From Bacteroidota bacterium (GTDB taxonomy: Bacteria; Bacteroidota; Rhodothermia; Rhodothermales; Rubricoccaceae): a DNA stretch of 64,000 nt. Numbering within the stretch: position 1 is the first letter of the stretch; every line of letters begins with the position of its first letter. The translations under genes and the position numbers were made by a program. The notes under the pieces were generated by a model. The model saw only the letters and a list, made by a program, of their open reading frames with translations. It was not told the DNA's origin and ran no database searches. The stretch lies in NCBI GenBank assembly GCA_039821555.1, contig JBCBNX010000013.1:1-64000 (forward strand). The letters are read 5' to 3'. Below are positions 24,774 through 33,905 of the stretch, piece after piece.

Positions 24774-27700
24774 ATGATGACCGCTCTCTTGCGAGCTCTC
24801 CTCTCACGCTCTGTACCTGTCCTGTTGTGCCTGTGGCTGGCGGGCCTGCCGCCGGCGCTGGCACAGCGGCCAGTCCAGGACCGCACGCCTCAGGTGGACG
24901 CGCCAGCGGTAGCATCGCCCATGTCGCGGCCGGCTATGGACGCTACGGCGGAGGATGCAGCGGGCCGCACGCTGGAATTCCCTGAGGCATACCGGACCCA
25001 GCCGCCGGTGGTCCGCGTGGCCCCCCGTGTCACGCTTGTAGCTGCGACGGCGAGCAGTGCGACGTACGAGATGACCGTGACCTGGGCGGCGTCGCTGGCT
25101 GACCGCGCCGCGCGCCTCACGAGCCCGGATCTGCTGCTCGCCAATGCTGCAGGCGGCTGGCGCGACGCTTCCGCGAGTCTCCCGCTGCCCACGTCCCGCT
25201 CGCCGCGTGTGGACGTGCTCGCCGCCGACTTCGACGAGGTGACGCTGCCGACCGGAGCAGATCTGGAGCGCTGGGGTGGGCTGACGCTCGACCTTGCCCG
25301 GGTGCACGCCATCGGTATGGAACGCAAGCAGCCGACCGGGACGCTCAGCGTGGGCGTGTTGCGTGCGGACCCCGAAGCAGGCGTGCTGCGCCGCTACCGG
25401 CGTGTCGTCGTGCGTGTGACGTACGCCACGGCGTTCGCGGCGGGACGGACGGCGGAGACCGACCTGGCGAGCCCGCTGGCACGCACCGCGTTCGCCCGAA
25501 CCTCGCTGCACGTCGCCGTCGAACGAAGCGCGCTTGCCGACGGAAGCTGGTTCAAACTGGCCGTCGCCCGCGAGGGCATCTACCGGGTTGATGCCGACTA
25601 TGTGAGTAGCCTCGGCCTGGAGCCCGGCAGCGTGCGCGTCGACCAACTCCAGGTCTACAGCAACGGGGGCGAGCCGCTGCCCGCCCTCAACAGCGATCCA
25701 CGCACCGCCGACCTCGCCCAGAACGCAGCCTGGACGCAAGGCGGCCCGACCTTCGCCGACGGCGGTGCGCTCTACTTCTTCGCCGAGGCGCCCAACGGCT
25801 GGCGCTACGACACGACCGAGACCGACTGGGAGCACTACGTCAACCCGTTCACCGTCACGACGGCGTACTTCCTCCGCGTGGGGTCCGACAGCGGCCAGCG
25901 CGTGGCCACGGCGCCGTTCCCCGGCTTCGCGAGCCCGCAGCGTCGGACGCAGTTCGTCGATCGCCTGTTCGTCGAAGAGGACGTGTTCATGGCGGAGTCC
26001 AGCGGTGGCGGCTCCGGCCTCGACTGGCTCGGGCAGGACGTAGTGGCGGCCCGCCCCCTGCGGAGCGTGCTCGACACGACGATCGCCGGTCGCCTCGCCG
26101 GGCCTGTGCGCTTCGAAGCGCTCACGGCGACGCGCGCCAACCCGCGCGCCGAGATCCAACTGGAACGCGACGGGACCGTGCTGGCCTCGGCAAGCCCATC
26201 AGTCGTTCAGCTGAACTCGCCAACGCTCGCGTACGCCCGGCTGTCCCGCCTCTCGTTCGAGCAAGACCTCCCGGCTGGGGAGGCGCTCCAACTGGATCTC
26301 CGGTTGATCGGCACGCAGAACAACCCCACCGCCTACCTCAACTGGCTCCGGGCCTTCGCGCCGCGTCAACTGCAGGCACAGGACGGGTACCTCCGTTTCC
26401 ACACCCCAGGGGGCGAACTGGGCCGCTTCGAGTTTGTCCTGAGCGGGTTCTCCGGCGCGCCGCAGGTGTGGGACATCACCGAGCCGGACGCCATCCGGGC
26501 GCTGGGAACGCAGGCGGAGGGCGGTAGCTATCTGGTGCAGGTCGAGGTGACCGACCTGACGGCGCCGCGCGAACTCGTCGCGTTTGTGCCGACGAGCGGA
26601 CGCATCGCGCAGCCGCCCGCGGGGCAGGCCGTCGCCAACCAGAACCTGCATGGCCTCACCGGCTTCCCCGACTTCATCATCGTCACCCACGCCGACTTTC
26701 TCCCGGCAGCGCAGACCCTCGCCGACTACCGCCGGGACCGAGACGGGCTCCGCGTGCTCGTCGTCGATGTTGAGCAGGTCTACAACGAGTTCTCAGGTGG
26801 CCACGTGGACATGCGCGCCGCGCGGGACTTCATGAAGTTCCTCTACGACCGAGCCGAGACGCCCGGGCAGTTGCCCGACTACCTCCTGCTTTTCGGGGAC
26901 GGGCACTACGACTTCCGCGGCATCCAGGCCGGGCGCCGCGACGACGGCGGTGTGGTGGACAACTACGTCCCGATGTTCGAGTCGGACGAGTCACTTGTGC
27001 TAGAGCAGTCCTATACCTCGGACGATTACTTCGGCCTGCTTGACGATGACGAAGGCGAGTGGCCCTACATCAGCCTCGCCGCCGTGAGCAACGAGCGTGT
27101 GGACGTGGGCATCGGTCGCTTTCCCGTGCGCACGCTGGCCGAGGCCGAGGCGATGGTCGCCAAGGTCCAGCGCTACGAGGACCCCGCCAACTTTGGCCCC
27201 TGGCGTACCCGCTACACCTTCCTCTCGGACGACAACAATCCGTCCCCGCGCGACGCCGATCTCCACCTCCAGAACATCGACGTGGTGGCCGTCAATGCCG
27301 TCCAGCCGGCAGCGCCCTACATGAACCAGCAGAAGGTCTACACCCTCTCCTACACGCCGGAGGTGACGGCCGTGGGACGCCGCTATCCGCAGGCCAGCGC
27401 CGACGCGGTGCGCGCCATCAACGAGGGAACGCTCGTCTGGAACTACGCCGGCCACGGCGGCATCGAGCGGCTCGCCGACGAGAGCCTGCTCGACCGCGAG
27501 GCAATCGCTGGGCTGACCAACGTCGGCCGCCCCACCGTCTGCATCACGGCGACGTGCTCCTTCGGACGCATGGACATGATCGACAACCAGAGCGCCGCCG
27601 AGCGGATGTTCCTCCTGCCCGAGGGCGGAGGGATCGCCATGCTGACGACGCTCCGGGTGGTGTTCACGTCGGCGTCGCTCGAAACGCTCAACACGGCGCT

Positions 27701-29024
27701 CAACCTGCGGCTCAACGAGGCGCTCTTTGTGCGCGAGGCAGACGGCCGCCCGCGCCGCCTCGGGGACATCGTGCGGACGACCAAAAACACCGACGACGGG
27801 GCCGAATCTAACAACCGCAAGTTCGCCCTGCTCGGCGACCCGACGTTGCGGATCGGCCTGCCGACGCGCACGGTGCGGCTGACCTCCGTCAACGGGCAGC
27901 CAGTCAGTGAGGGCGCACCGCCCGAGTTGCGCGCGCTCGAACGCACCGAGGTCGAGGGCGAAGTGCTCACGGCCGCCGGCACCGTCGACGCTGCGTTCGA
28001 GGGCGAGGTCGAGGTCACCGTCTTCGACGCTGCGCGGCGGGTCGCCGTCCCTGAGGAGGCACAGCGCTTCCAGGCGGGCGGCGAGTTCGAGGTGCGCAAC
28101 GACCGGCTCTTCCAGGGCCGCGCGAGCGTGAGCCAAGGCCGCTTCCGCGTCGCCTTCGTGGTGCCGCGGGACGTGTCGTACTCGGGAGCACCAGCGCGCA
28201 TCGCGGTGTACGCCCGCTCGGCCACCTTGGACGGGGCAGGGGCGACGGAAGACGTGGTCATCAGCACCACTGCTGGGGCGGGGAGCAGCGACACCGCCGG
28301 CCCGCGCATGACGCTCCGCTTCGCTACGGAGGCTGACCTCAGCGGCGAACCAAGTTCGGACGAGGTGCCCCAGGCTTCCTTCGTCGACGGCGGCCTGGTC
28401 GGTCCGGAGCCCACGCTCGTCGTGCGCCTGGAAGACGAGACGGGCATCAACACAGTGGGCTCCGGCGTGGGCCACCAACTGCTGCTCACCCTCGACGGCG
28501 ACGCTGCGGGGGCCATCGACATCGGCTCATCCTTCGAGGGCGACCTCAACGATGCGAGCAGCGGCACTATCCGCTTCATCCTGCCGGAGCAGGCCGAGGG
28601 CCCGCATACCCTCACGGTCCGCGCCTGGGACGTAGCCAACAACTCCACGGAGGCGACGCTGTCCTACGTCGTGGCCGGCGACGAGGACCTGGTGATCCAG
28701 AACGTGCTCAACTACCCCAATCCGACACCGGGCCCGACCGACTTCGTCTTCGAGCACAATCAGCCGCCGGGCACGCCGGCCCGGGTGCAACTCCGCATCT
28801 ACACGCTGGCTGGCCGGCCGATCGCCACCCTCGATGACGTGGCCACGCTTCCGTCCGGTACGCTCGAAGGCAACCTCGTTCGCATCCCCTGGCAGGGCCT
28901 CGACGACGACTTCGACCGGCTCGCGAGCGGCGTCTACCTCTACCGCCTCCGCGTCGAAGTAGAGCGCGCCGAGGGCGAGCGGCAAATCGCCGAGCGTATC
29001 GAGCGGCTCGCCATCATACGCTAA
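24774..29024 (+). CDS. porU: Type IX secretion system sortase PorU (C25 family)
   Basis: A 1416-residue secreted protein with a leader (LLSRSVPVLLCLWLAGLPPALAQ). The gingipain-type C25 catalytic pair is in WNYAGHGGIERLADE (H894) and TATCSFGRMDM (C928). GFPDFIIVTHADFLPAAQTLADYR and LLFGDGHYDFRGI are characteristic of PorU. The C-terminus has a FlgD-Ig-like sorting fold (NVLNYPNPTPGPTDF and SGVYLYRLRVEV). PorU sits on the outer-membrane surface, cleaves C-terminal signals from T9SS cargo and links them to anionic lipopolysaccharide. The porV gene follows about 220 bases downstream, as in many Bacteroidota. Confidence 0.93.
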   Translation: MMTALLRALLSRSVPVLLCLWLAGLPPALAQRPVQDRTPQVDAPAVASPMSRPAMDATAEDAAGRTLEFPEAYRTQPPVVRVAPRVTLVAATASSATYEMTVTWAASLADRAARLTSPDLLLANAAGGWRDASASLPLPTSRSPRVDVLAADFDEVTLPTGADLERWGGLTLDLARVHAIGMERKQPTGTLSVGVLRADPEAGVLRRYRRVVVRVTYATAFAAGRTAETDLASPLARTAFARTSLHVAVERSALADGSWFKLAVAREGIYRVDADYVSSLGLEPGSVRVDQLQVYSNGGEPLPALNSDPRTADLAQNAAWTQGGPTFADGGALYFFAEAPNGWRYDTTETDWEHYVNPFTVTTAYFLRVGSDSGQRVATAPFPGFASPQRRTQFVDRLFVEEDVFMAESSGGGSGLDWLGQDVVAARPLRSVLDTTIAGRLAGPVRFEALTATRANPRAEIQLERDGTVLASASPSVVQLNSPTLAYARLSRLSFEQDLPAGEALQLDLRLIGTQNNPTAYLNWLRAFAPRQLQAQDGYLRFHTPGGELGRFEFVLSGFSGAPQVWDITEPDAIRALGTQAEGGSYLVQVEVTDLTAPRELVAFVPTSGRIAQPPAGQAVANQNLHGLTGFPDFIIVTHADFLPAAQTLADYRRDRDGLRVLVVDVEQVYNEFSGGHVDMRAARDFMKFLYDRAETPGQLPDYLLLFGDGHYDFRGIQAGRRDDGGVVDNYVPMFESDESLVLEQSYTSDDYFGLLDDDEGEWPYISLAAVSNERVDVGIGRFPVRTLAEAEAMVAKVQRYEDPANFGPWRTRYTFLSDDNNPSPRDADLHLQNIDVVAVNAVQPAAPYMNQQKVYTLSYTPEVTAVGRRYPQASADAVRAINEGTLVWNYAGHGGIERLADESLLDREAIAGLTNVGRPTVCITATCSFGRMDMIDNQSAAERMFLLPEGGGIAMLTTLRVVFTSASLETLNTALNLRLNEALFVREADGRPRRLGDIVRTTKNTDDGAESNNRKFALLGDPTLRIGLPTRTVRLTSVNGQPVSEGAPPELRALERTEVEGEVLTAAGTVDAAFEGEVEVTVFDAARRVAVPEEAQRFQAGGEFEVRNDRLFQGRASVSQGRFRVAFVVPRDVSYSGAPARIAVYARSATLDGAGATEDVVISTTAGAGSSDTAGPRMTLRFATEADLSGEPSSDEVPQASFVDGGLVGPEPTLVVRLEDETGINTVGSGVGHQLLLTLDGDAAGAIDIGSSFEGDLNDASSGTIRFILPEQAEGPHTLTVRAWDVANNSTEATLSYVVAGDEDLVIQNVLNYPNPTPGPTDFVFEHNQPPGTPARVQLRIYTLAGRPIATLDDVATLPSGTLEGNLVRIPWQGLDDDFDRLASGVYLYRLRVEVERAEGERQIAERIERLAIIR

Positions 29025-29245
29025 TCTGACCTCGTACGGCGTTAGCCCAGCAGTCGACGCTGGGGGGAGTTTGTGTGAGGAGGCGCAGCGCCATCGCCCC
29101 CAGTAGGGCGCAGGCGATACCATTGCGGCCCGCGATTTGCTAGTTTATCGTTCTATTCCCAGTTCACGTCCACCTACCTCCCCGCGCCTATTTGATCGTT
29201 GCGACGGCATCTGCATTGTTGACATTCTCCAACACCAAACGAACT

Positions 29246-30448
29246 ATGTCTCGTTTCCTTCGCTCCTGCCTCGCGCTGGCGGCTCTGGTTGCGCTCGCGC
29301 TGCCGGTCCATGCTCAGGTGGGTGGAGCCGCCGTCGTCTTCCTTCAGATCGAGCCGGACAGCCGCGCGGCTGGGATGGGCAACGCGGGTGTCGGTCTGGC
29401 CGACAACGCCAGCGCGGTCTTCTGGAACCCGGCAGGCCTCGCCTTCCAGGACGGCATCGAAGCCTCGATGACCGTCTCGCAGTGGCTCCCCTCGCTTCAG
29501 GCCGACCTCTACTACTACTACCTCTCCGGGAAGTACGCGATCGACGGCATCGGCACCTTCGGCGCGCACATCACCTACCTGGACCTCGGCGAGCAAGAGT
29601 ACCGGGGCCAGAACAACGAGGACCTCGGCGTCTTCTCCGCAGGCGAACTGGCCGTGGGCCTCTCCTACGGCGGACGTGTTACGGAGAACTTTGCCCTCGG
29701 CGGTGGGGTGCGGTTCATCTACTCGAATCTCACCGACGGCGCGACCCTCGTGGGCGGTCAGCAGACCAACGCGGGCGTCTCCGTGGGCTTCGACTTCTCC
29801 GGCCTGTGGCGTGCGCCTAGCTTCAACCTTGGCAGCGTGGTCATGGAGCCCAACCTCGGCTTCAACCTCGCCAACATGGGGCCGACCATCCAATACGTCG
29901 ACGGCGAGCAGCGCGACCCGATCCCGACTAACCTCCGCTTCGGCGGCGCGATGACGGCCTTCCTTGACGACTTCAACCGCGTCAGCCTCGCCCTCGACTT
30001 CACCAAGACGCTCATCGACTTCGAGGACTCGGTTGACGACAACGGCAACCCGACGCGGGAGCCGAAGTCGTTCATGACCTCCATCTTCAGCGCCTGGCAG
30101 CCGATCTCGGTCGACCTCAACCCGAACGATAACGAGTCTGGCGAGAACCCCGTGAGCGAAGCCGACGAGTACAGTTGCGGTCTCGATTCGTCGTGCCGCG
30201 AACTCGGTGTGCTGGAGCAGCTCACCATCGGCCTCGGCCTGGAGTACTGGTACGACGACCTCTTCGCGGTCCGCGCCGGTTACTTCTACGAGAACCCGTA
30301 CAACGGCAACCGCGAGTACCTCACCTTTGGCGCGGGCATCCGCTACCAGATCATCGGCGTCGACCTGTCCTACATCTACGCCGTGGAGGAGAACTCGCCG
30401 CTCTCCGACACCATCCGCTTCTCGCTGCTGCTCAACGTGCTCAACTAG
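29246..30448 (+). CDS. porV: Type IX secretion system outer-membrane channel partner PorV (LptO)
   Basis: A 400-residue FadL-type beta-barrel with signal peptide MSRFLRSCLALAALVALALPVHAQ. The early region VFLQIEPDSRAAGMGNAGVGLADNASAVFWNPAGLAF is the signature of PorV/PorQ-like proteins. Aromatic strands such as YYYYLSGKYAI and LGLEYWYDDLFAVRAGYFYE follow to the last strand IRFSLLLNVLN. PorV shuttles folded cargo from the SprA translocon to the PorU sortase, which its position after porU supports. The start at 29246 begins the signal peptide. A terminator follows closely. Confidence 0.92.
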   Translation: MSRFLRSCLALAALVALALPVHAQVGGAAVVFLQIEPDSRAAGMGNAGVGLADNASAVFWNPAGLAFQDGIEASMTVSQWLPSLQADLYYYYLSGKYAIDGIGTFGAHITYLDLGEQEYRGQNNEDLGVFSAGELAVGLSYGGRVTENFALGGGVRFIYSNLTDGATLVGGQQTNAGVSVGFDFSGLWRAPSFNLGSVVMEPNLGFNLANMGPTIQYVDGEQRDPIPTNLRFGGAMTAFLDDFNRVSLALDFTKTLIDFEDSVDDNGNPTREPKSFMTSIFSAWQPISVDLNPNDNESGENPVSEADEYSCGLDSSCRELGVLEQLTIGLGLEYWYDDLFAVRAGYFYENPYNGNREYLTFGAGIRYQIIGVDLSYIYAVEENSPLSDTIRFSLLLNVLN

Positions 30449-30472
30449 CACCGCATAGCCAGTCGAAACACG

Positions 30473-30503
30473 CGCGGGCGGCTCCGAGATGGGGCCGCCC
30501 GCG
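30473..30503. terminator. Bidirectional terminator-like hairpin between convergent genes
   Basis: cgcgggcggc (30473-30482) pairs perfectly with gccgcccgcg (30494-30503), loop tccgagatggg. It lies 25 bases after the porV stop and just beyond the stop of the convergent adenosyltransferase gene, followed by ttcgttgtgt. Confidence 0.75.
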
Positions 30504-30546
30504 TTCGTTGTGTAGCGAAGCGCGAAGTTCAGCGCTCGGCCAGCGA

Positions 30547-31152
30547 TCAGCGTTCAACGGGGGCCCAGATAGGCTCCGTGATGCCCGCGCGGTGGTTGAC
30601 CCAGCGGGCGAGCGTGAAGAGGAGGTCGGAGAGCCGGTTGAGGTAGCGCGGGCAAGCCTCTGCGATGGGCTCCAGGTGGGCGAGGTCTACGGTCAGGCGC
30701 TCGGCGCGGCGGCACGTGGTCCGTGCAACGTGCAGCGCGGCGGCGGCGGCACTCCCGCCCGGCAGGATAAAATGCTTAAGCGGGGGCAGGTCCTCGTCGA
30801 GCCGGTCGATCTCGGCTTCGAGCGCGGCAGTGTGGTCCAGCGTCATGCGCGGGACCGGATACTTTGTGTCGTGCGGCGAAGCAAGGTCGCCGCCGAGGAC
30901 GAACAGGTCGTGCTGGACGCGGTCGAGGAGGCTGTCGGCGTGTGCGAAGTCTGCCTCGGAGAAGCCGTCGCCTTGGTAGATCGTCGAGCCGAGCGACACC
31001 ATCGACTTGAGGTGGGCGCGGGCGAGGCCGAGGCAAGCGTTTGTCTCGTCCACGGTGCCGTAGGCGTCGATGCGGGGGTGGGTTTTGGCGACGCGCTCGC
31101 CGCCGAAGAGGGCGGTGGTACCGTCGTCGCCAGTGCGGGTGTAGACTTTCAT
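30547..31152 (-). CDS. Cob(I)alamin adenosyltransferase, PduO type
   Basis: A 201-residue ATP:corrinoid adenosyltransferase. The N-terminal ATP-binding sequence MKVYTRTGDDGTTALFGGERVAK, the middle HFILPGG and the C-terminal YLNRLSDLLFTLARW are the family hallmarks. It forms the cobalt-carbon bond of adenosylcobalamin from ATP and reduced corrinoid. A longer frame to 31221 adds no family sequence, so I start at 31152. An ABC-transporter ATPase of the cofactor/iron-siderophore type lies 90 bases upstream on the same strand, suggesting a corrinoid-related context. I see no cobalamin riboswitch upstream. Confidence 0.93.
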   Translation of the reverse strand: MKVYTRTGDDGTTALFGGERVAKTHPRIDAYGTVDETNACLGLARAHLKSMVSLGSTIYQGDGFSEADFAHADSLLDRVQHDLFVLGGDLASPHDTKYPVPRMTLDHTAALEAEIDRLDEDLPPLKHFILPGGSAAAAALHVARTTCRRAERLTVDLAHLEPIAEACPRYLNRLSDLLFTLARWVNHRAGITEPIWAPVER

Positions 31153-31242
31153 GGATGGGAAAAGGAGAAGGGCGATGTGGGAGGTGACCAGGGGTACGCG
31201 GCAGTTGCGAGCCGGTGCCACGGTGCCCGGAATCGGGTTGCC

Positions 31243-32052
31243 CTACATCAGGTTGTGGCCTGAGTCGAGATCGTAGCGGAAGTCGAGCCCGTCAGGCGAT
31301 GCCGTGACGGTCGCGGTGACGCCGAAGACCTCGGCGATATGAGCAGGCGTGAGAACGTCGGCTGGCGGGCCCGCATCGACGAGCCGCCCCGCGTGCAGCA
31401 GGATAATCTGGTCGGCGAGCCGTGCCGCGAGGTCGAGTTCGTGGAGGGCCGCCACGAGCGTCCGCCCGTCTGCGTGGAGTCGCTGGAGGAGCCCCGCGAG
31501 GTCGAGTTGGTGCCGGAGGTCGAGGTGGGCCGTGGGTTCGTCAAGGAGGAGCGTAGGCGTGTCCTGTGCGAGCGCCTGGGCGAGGAGGAGCCGCCGGTGC
31601 TCGCCGCCCGAGAGCGTGCGGGCCGAGCGTCCCGCCAGGTCGGTGAGCTGCGTCGTGGCGAGCGCGTCGGCCACGGCGGCGCGGTCTGTTGCGGACGGGC
31701 TCGCCAGCCAACTGCGGTGCGGCATCCGGCCGAGGGCGACGAACTCGCGCACCGTGAGGTCGAACGCGAGCGACGAGCGCTGCCGCACGTAGGCGAGCGT
31801 CTGCGCCCGGTCGTGGTCAGCCCACGTGCGAAGCGGTGTGCCGTCGAGCGCGAGGGTGCCGTCGTAGGGGAGGAGGCCGGCGAGCGTCCGCAGCAGCGTC
31901 GTCTTGCCGCTCCCGTTCCGCCCCACGAGTGCCGTCACTGTGCCCGGTTCGATGCGAAAGGAAAGCCCGTCCAGCACCCGTCGCCCGGCGAGGTCCACGC
32001 GCAGGTCGCTGGCGGCGTAGCGCGGAGGCAGGGCGGGGGAGGCGGGAGGCAT
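31243..32052 (-). CDS. ABC transporter ATP-binding protein, FecE/BtuD/HmuV type
   Basis: A 269-residue ATPase with Walker A GRNGSGKTT, Q-loop near YVRQRSSLAF, signature LSGGEHRRLLLAQAL, Walker B LLLDEPTAHLD and the switch histidine in ALHELDLAARLAD. The C-terminal extension and sequence type fit importers of siderophores, haem or vitamin B12. No permease or binding protein is next to it, so the partner must lie elsewhere. The adjacent cobalamin adenosyltransferase makes corrinoid uptake the most likely role, but this is inference. The start at 32052 was preferred to 32109, which adds a hydrophobic-free leader. Confidence 0.85.
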   Translation of the reverse strand: MPPASPALPPRYAASDLRVDLAGRRVLDGLSFRIEPGTVTALVGRNGSGKTTLLRTLAGLLPYDGTLALDGTPLRTWADHDRAQTLAYVRQRSSLAFDLTVREFVALGRMPHRSWLASPSATDRAAVADALATTQLTDLAGRSARTLSGGEHRRLLLAQALAQDTPTLLLDEPTAHLDLRHQLDLAGLLQRLHADGRTLVAALHELDLAARLADQIILLHAGRLVDAGPPADVLTPAHIAEVFGVTATVTASPDGLDFRYDLDSGHNLM

Positions 32053-32129
32053 AAACCGAGGACGAGGGAACCGGAGCAGCGGGCAGGGTTGTAGCGCAAC
32101 GCTCAGCACCGCCCACCGTTTCGATTTGC

Positions 32130-32627
32130 ATGCTCCGTCTTCTCGTCGGCGTTCTCCTTTGTGGCCTCCTCGTGACCGCGCCAGCGTGCGACTCGGTGGA
32201 GGCGCAGCGTGACTTCTCCGCGCAGGCCTTCCTGCCGCCCAACGGCCTCGACAACGACGATTGGCAGATCGCGCCCTTCTTTGCCACGGCCGCGTTCTTC
32301 CTCGAAACGCCTGCGCCCAATCCCGTGCCCAGTGGCGAGTTCGTCGCTTTCACGCTTCGGGTGCAGGAGCCGAGCGCCTTCCCTGGCGCCCTCACCCTGA
32401 CCACATCGTTTGACTTCGACGGCGATGGCGATGACCGAGAGCCGGACGAAACTATCTTCCTCGACACGGTCGAGTACGATGGGGGCGCGCAGTTCTTTGT
32501 GGACTTCGATCCGCGTCGGTCGGTGGGCGGCGTCACGCGCACGTTCCCGCCGGGCGCCACCTACCGGCTCCGCATTCTCGCGGGGGGCGAGGTCTTGACG
32601 TACGGCGATATCCGCCTGGGCAACTGA
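32130..32627 (+). CDS. Lipoprotein, uncharacterised
   Basis: A 165-residue lipoprotein (MLRLLVGVLLCGLLVTAPAC, lipidated Cys20). The mature part holds a D-rich segment SFDFDGDGDDREPDETIFLD, which may bind calcium, within a beta-rich domain that has no recognised family. It diverges from the ABC ATPase gene 77 bases away and converges with the lamin-tail protein gene. Likely outer-membrane or periplasmic. Confidence 0.65.
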   Translation: MLRLLVGVLLCGLLVTAPACDSVEAQRDFSAQAFLPPNGLDNDDWQIAPFFATAAFFLETPAPNPVPSGEFVAFTLRVQEPSAFPGALTLTTSFDFDGDGDDREPDETIFLDTVEYDGGAQFFVDFDPRRSVGGVTRTFPPGATYRLRILAGGEVLTYGDIRLGN

Positions 32628-32665
32628 GGCGTTGACCCAGGCGGCGGCGTTGGCTCTATGGCTCT

Positions 32666-33811
32666 CTATCGAACCAGCGTGACGCGGCGCGTGGTGGCGA
32701 ACGTCTCTCCGACGACGCGAATGACGTAGAGGCCACTGGCGAGCATGTGCCCGTCGAGCGTCATGGATGCAGGCGTGTCCGGGGTCATGGGACCGTCGTG
32801 GAGCGTGGCCACGGTGCGGCCGAGGGCATCATAGACCGCCACCACGACGTGCTGCGGCTGCTGGATGCTCAGCGAGAGCCGCGCCGTGTCGGAGAACGGA
32901 TTCGGGTGCGTGTCCGAGAGCGCGAAGGTTTCCGTGAGGGTAACCGTGGCCTCGACTTCCGGGCTGTACTCGAACACGCCGTCGAAGTCGAGTTGCTTCA
33001 GGCGGAAGGTGTAGGTGCCCGGCCCGAGCGCGTCGGTTCGGAAGGCGTAGGACTGCGCCTCCGTCGTGGTGCCGCGGCCTTCCACGAAGCCGAGCGCCCC
33101 GAACGCGTCGGCCTGCGGGCCGCGCACCTGCACCTCGAAGCCCGCGTTGTTCGTCTCCGACGCCGTCGCCCAGCCGAGGCGTGCAGTCGTCCCGTCGAGC
33201 GTCACGTCGAATGCGACCAACTCGACGGGGATGTTGAGGCCGCCGGGGTTGGGGGCCGCGCTCACGATGGTCGCGGAGCCGTCCGGGGCGCGCTGCAGCG
33301 ACTGCCCGTCGGTGTCGCTGCCGAAGTCCGTCTCGCCGACTAGGGTGGCAACGGGACCGGGAAAGGCCGACGTGTCGCCGTTGTAGCGCGCAACGACGTA
33401 CTCGCCGCTCGACGGGTTGTAGAGGAAGATCGAGTCGCCGCCGTTGGAGAGGCCGAGCGAGCCGTTACTTGCTGCAACGATGCCAGCAGGCGGCGTGCCA
33501 GGGTCCCAGGCCCCCAGCACGACGATGAAGTCGCCAGGGTTGAGCACGGTGCTGGCGGTGAACGCGTGACGGAATCCGGCACCGTCGTAGAGCTCCCAAC
33601 TCGAGATGTCCACGGCGCTCGAGCCGTTGTTGTAGAGTTCAACGAACTCGTCGTTCGACTCGGCGGTGCCGTCGCCGTCGGTGTCGAAGTTGTCGGACGT
33701 CGAATTCGGGTCGGCGAGGATCTCGTTGATGACGACACCGGAGAGGTTCGCCTGGGCAAAGGCAGGGGCGGCGCCCCAGACGACGAGGAGCAGCAGGAGT
33801 GAGAGGCGCAT
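32666..33811 (-). CDS. Lamin-tail-domain protein with T9SS type A C-terminal sorting domain
   Basis: A 381-residue secreted protein. After a signal peptide (MRLSLLLLLVVWGAAPAFAQ), residues 24-140 form an LTD fold: VVINEILADPNS, NDEFVELYNNGSSAVDISSWEL and LNPGDFIVVLG are its hallmarks. A middle region with WATASETNNAGFEVQ is a fibronectin-like connector often seen just before sorting domains. The last 80 residues (DTHPNPFSDTARLSLSI through SGLYVIRVVGE) are a T9SS type A sorting domain. PorU would cut it off and attach the protein to the cell surface. Cargo for the system encoded at 24774-30448. Confidence 0.88.
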   Translation of the reverse strand: MRLSLLLLLVVWGAAPAFAQANLSGVVINEILADPNSTSDNFDTDGDGTAESNDEFVELYNNGSSAVDISSWELYDGAGFRHAFTASTVLNPGDFIVVLGAWDPGTPPAGIVAASNGSLGLSNGGDSIFLYNPSSGEYVVARYNGDTSAFPGPVATLVGETDFGSDTDGQSLQRAPDGSATIVSAAPNPGGLNIPVELVAFDVTLDGTTARLGWATASETNNAGFEVQVRGPQADAFGALGFVEGRGTTTEAQSYAFRTDALGPGTYTFRLKQLDFDGVFEYSPEVEATVTLTETFALSDTHPNPFSDTARLSLSIQQPQHVVVAVYDALGRTVATLHDGPMTPDTPASMTLDGHMLASGLYVIRVVGETFATTRRVTLVR

Positions 33812-33905
33812 GAGAAGCGGGGTGCGTGGGCAGGAGCAAAGCGCAGTTTACCCACCACACGCGATTTCCCCAACCGCGCCATGCAATCCCACGATTATGA
33901 GCCGC

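Noticed and set aside
30473..30503. tRNA or other structural RNA between porV and the adenosyltransferase gene
   Set aside because: Only one perfect GC stem is present; it fits a terminator for convergent genes.
31153..31242. Cobalamin riboswitch upstream of the adenosyltransferase
   Set aside because: The 90-base spacer is too short and I could not find the B12-box pattern.
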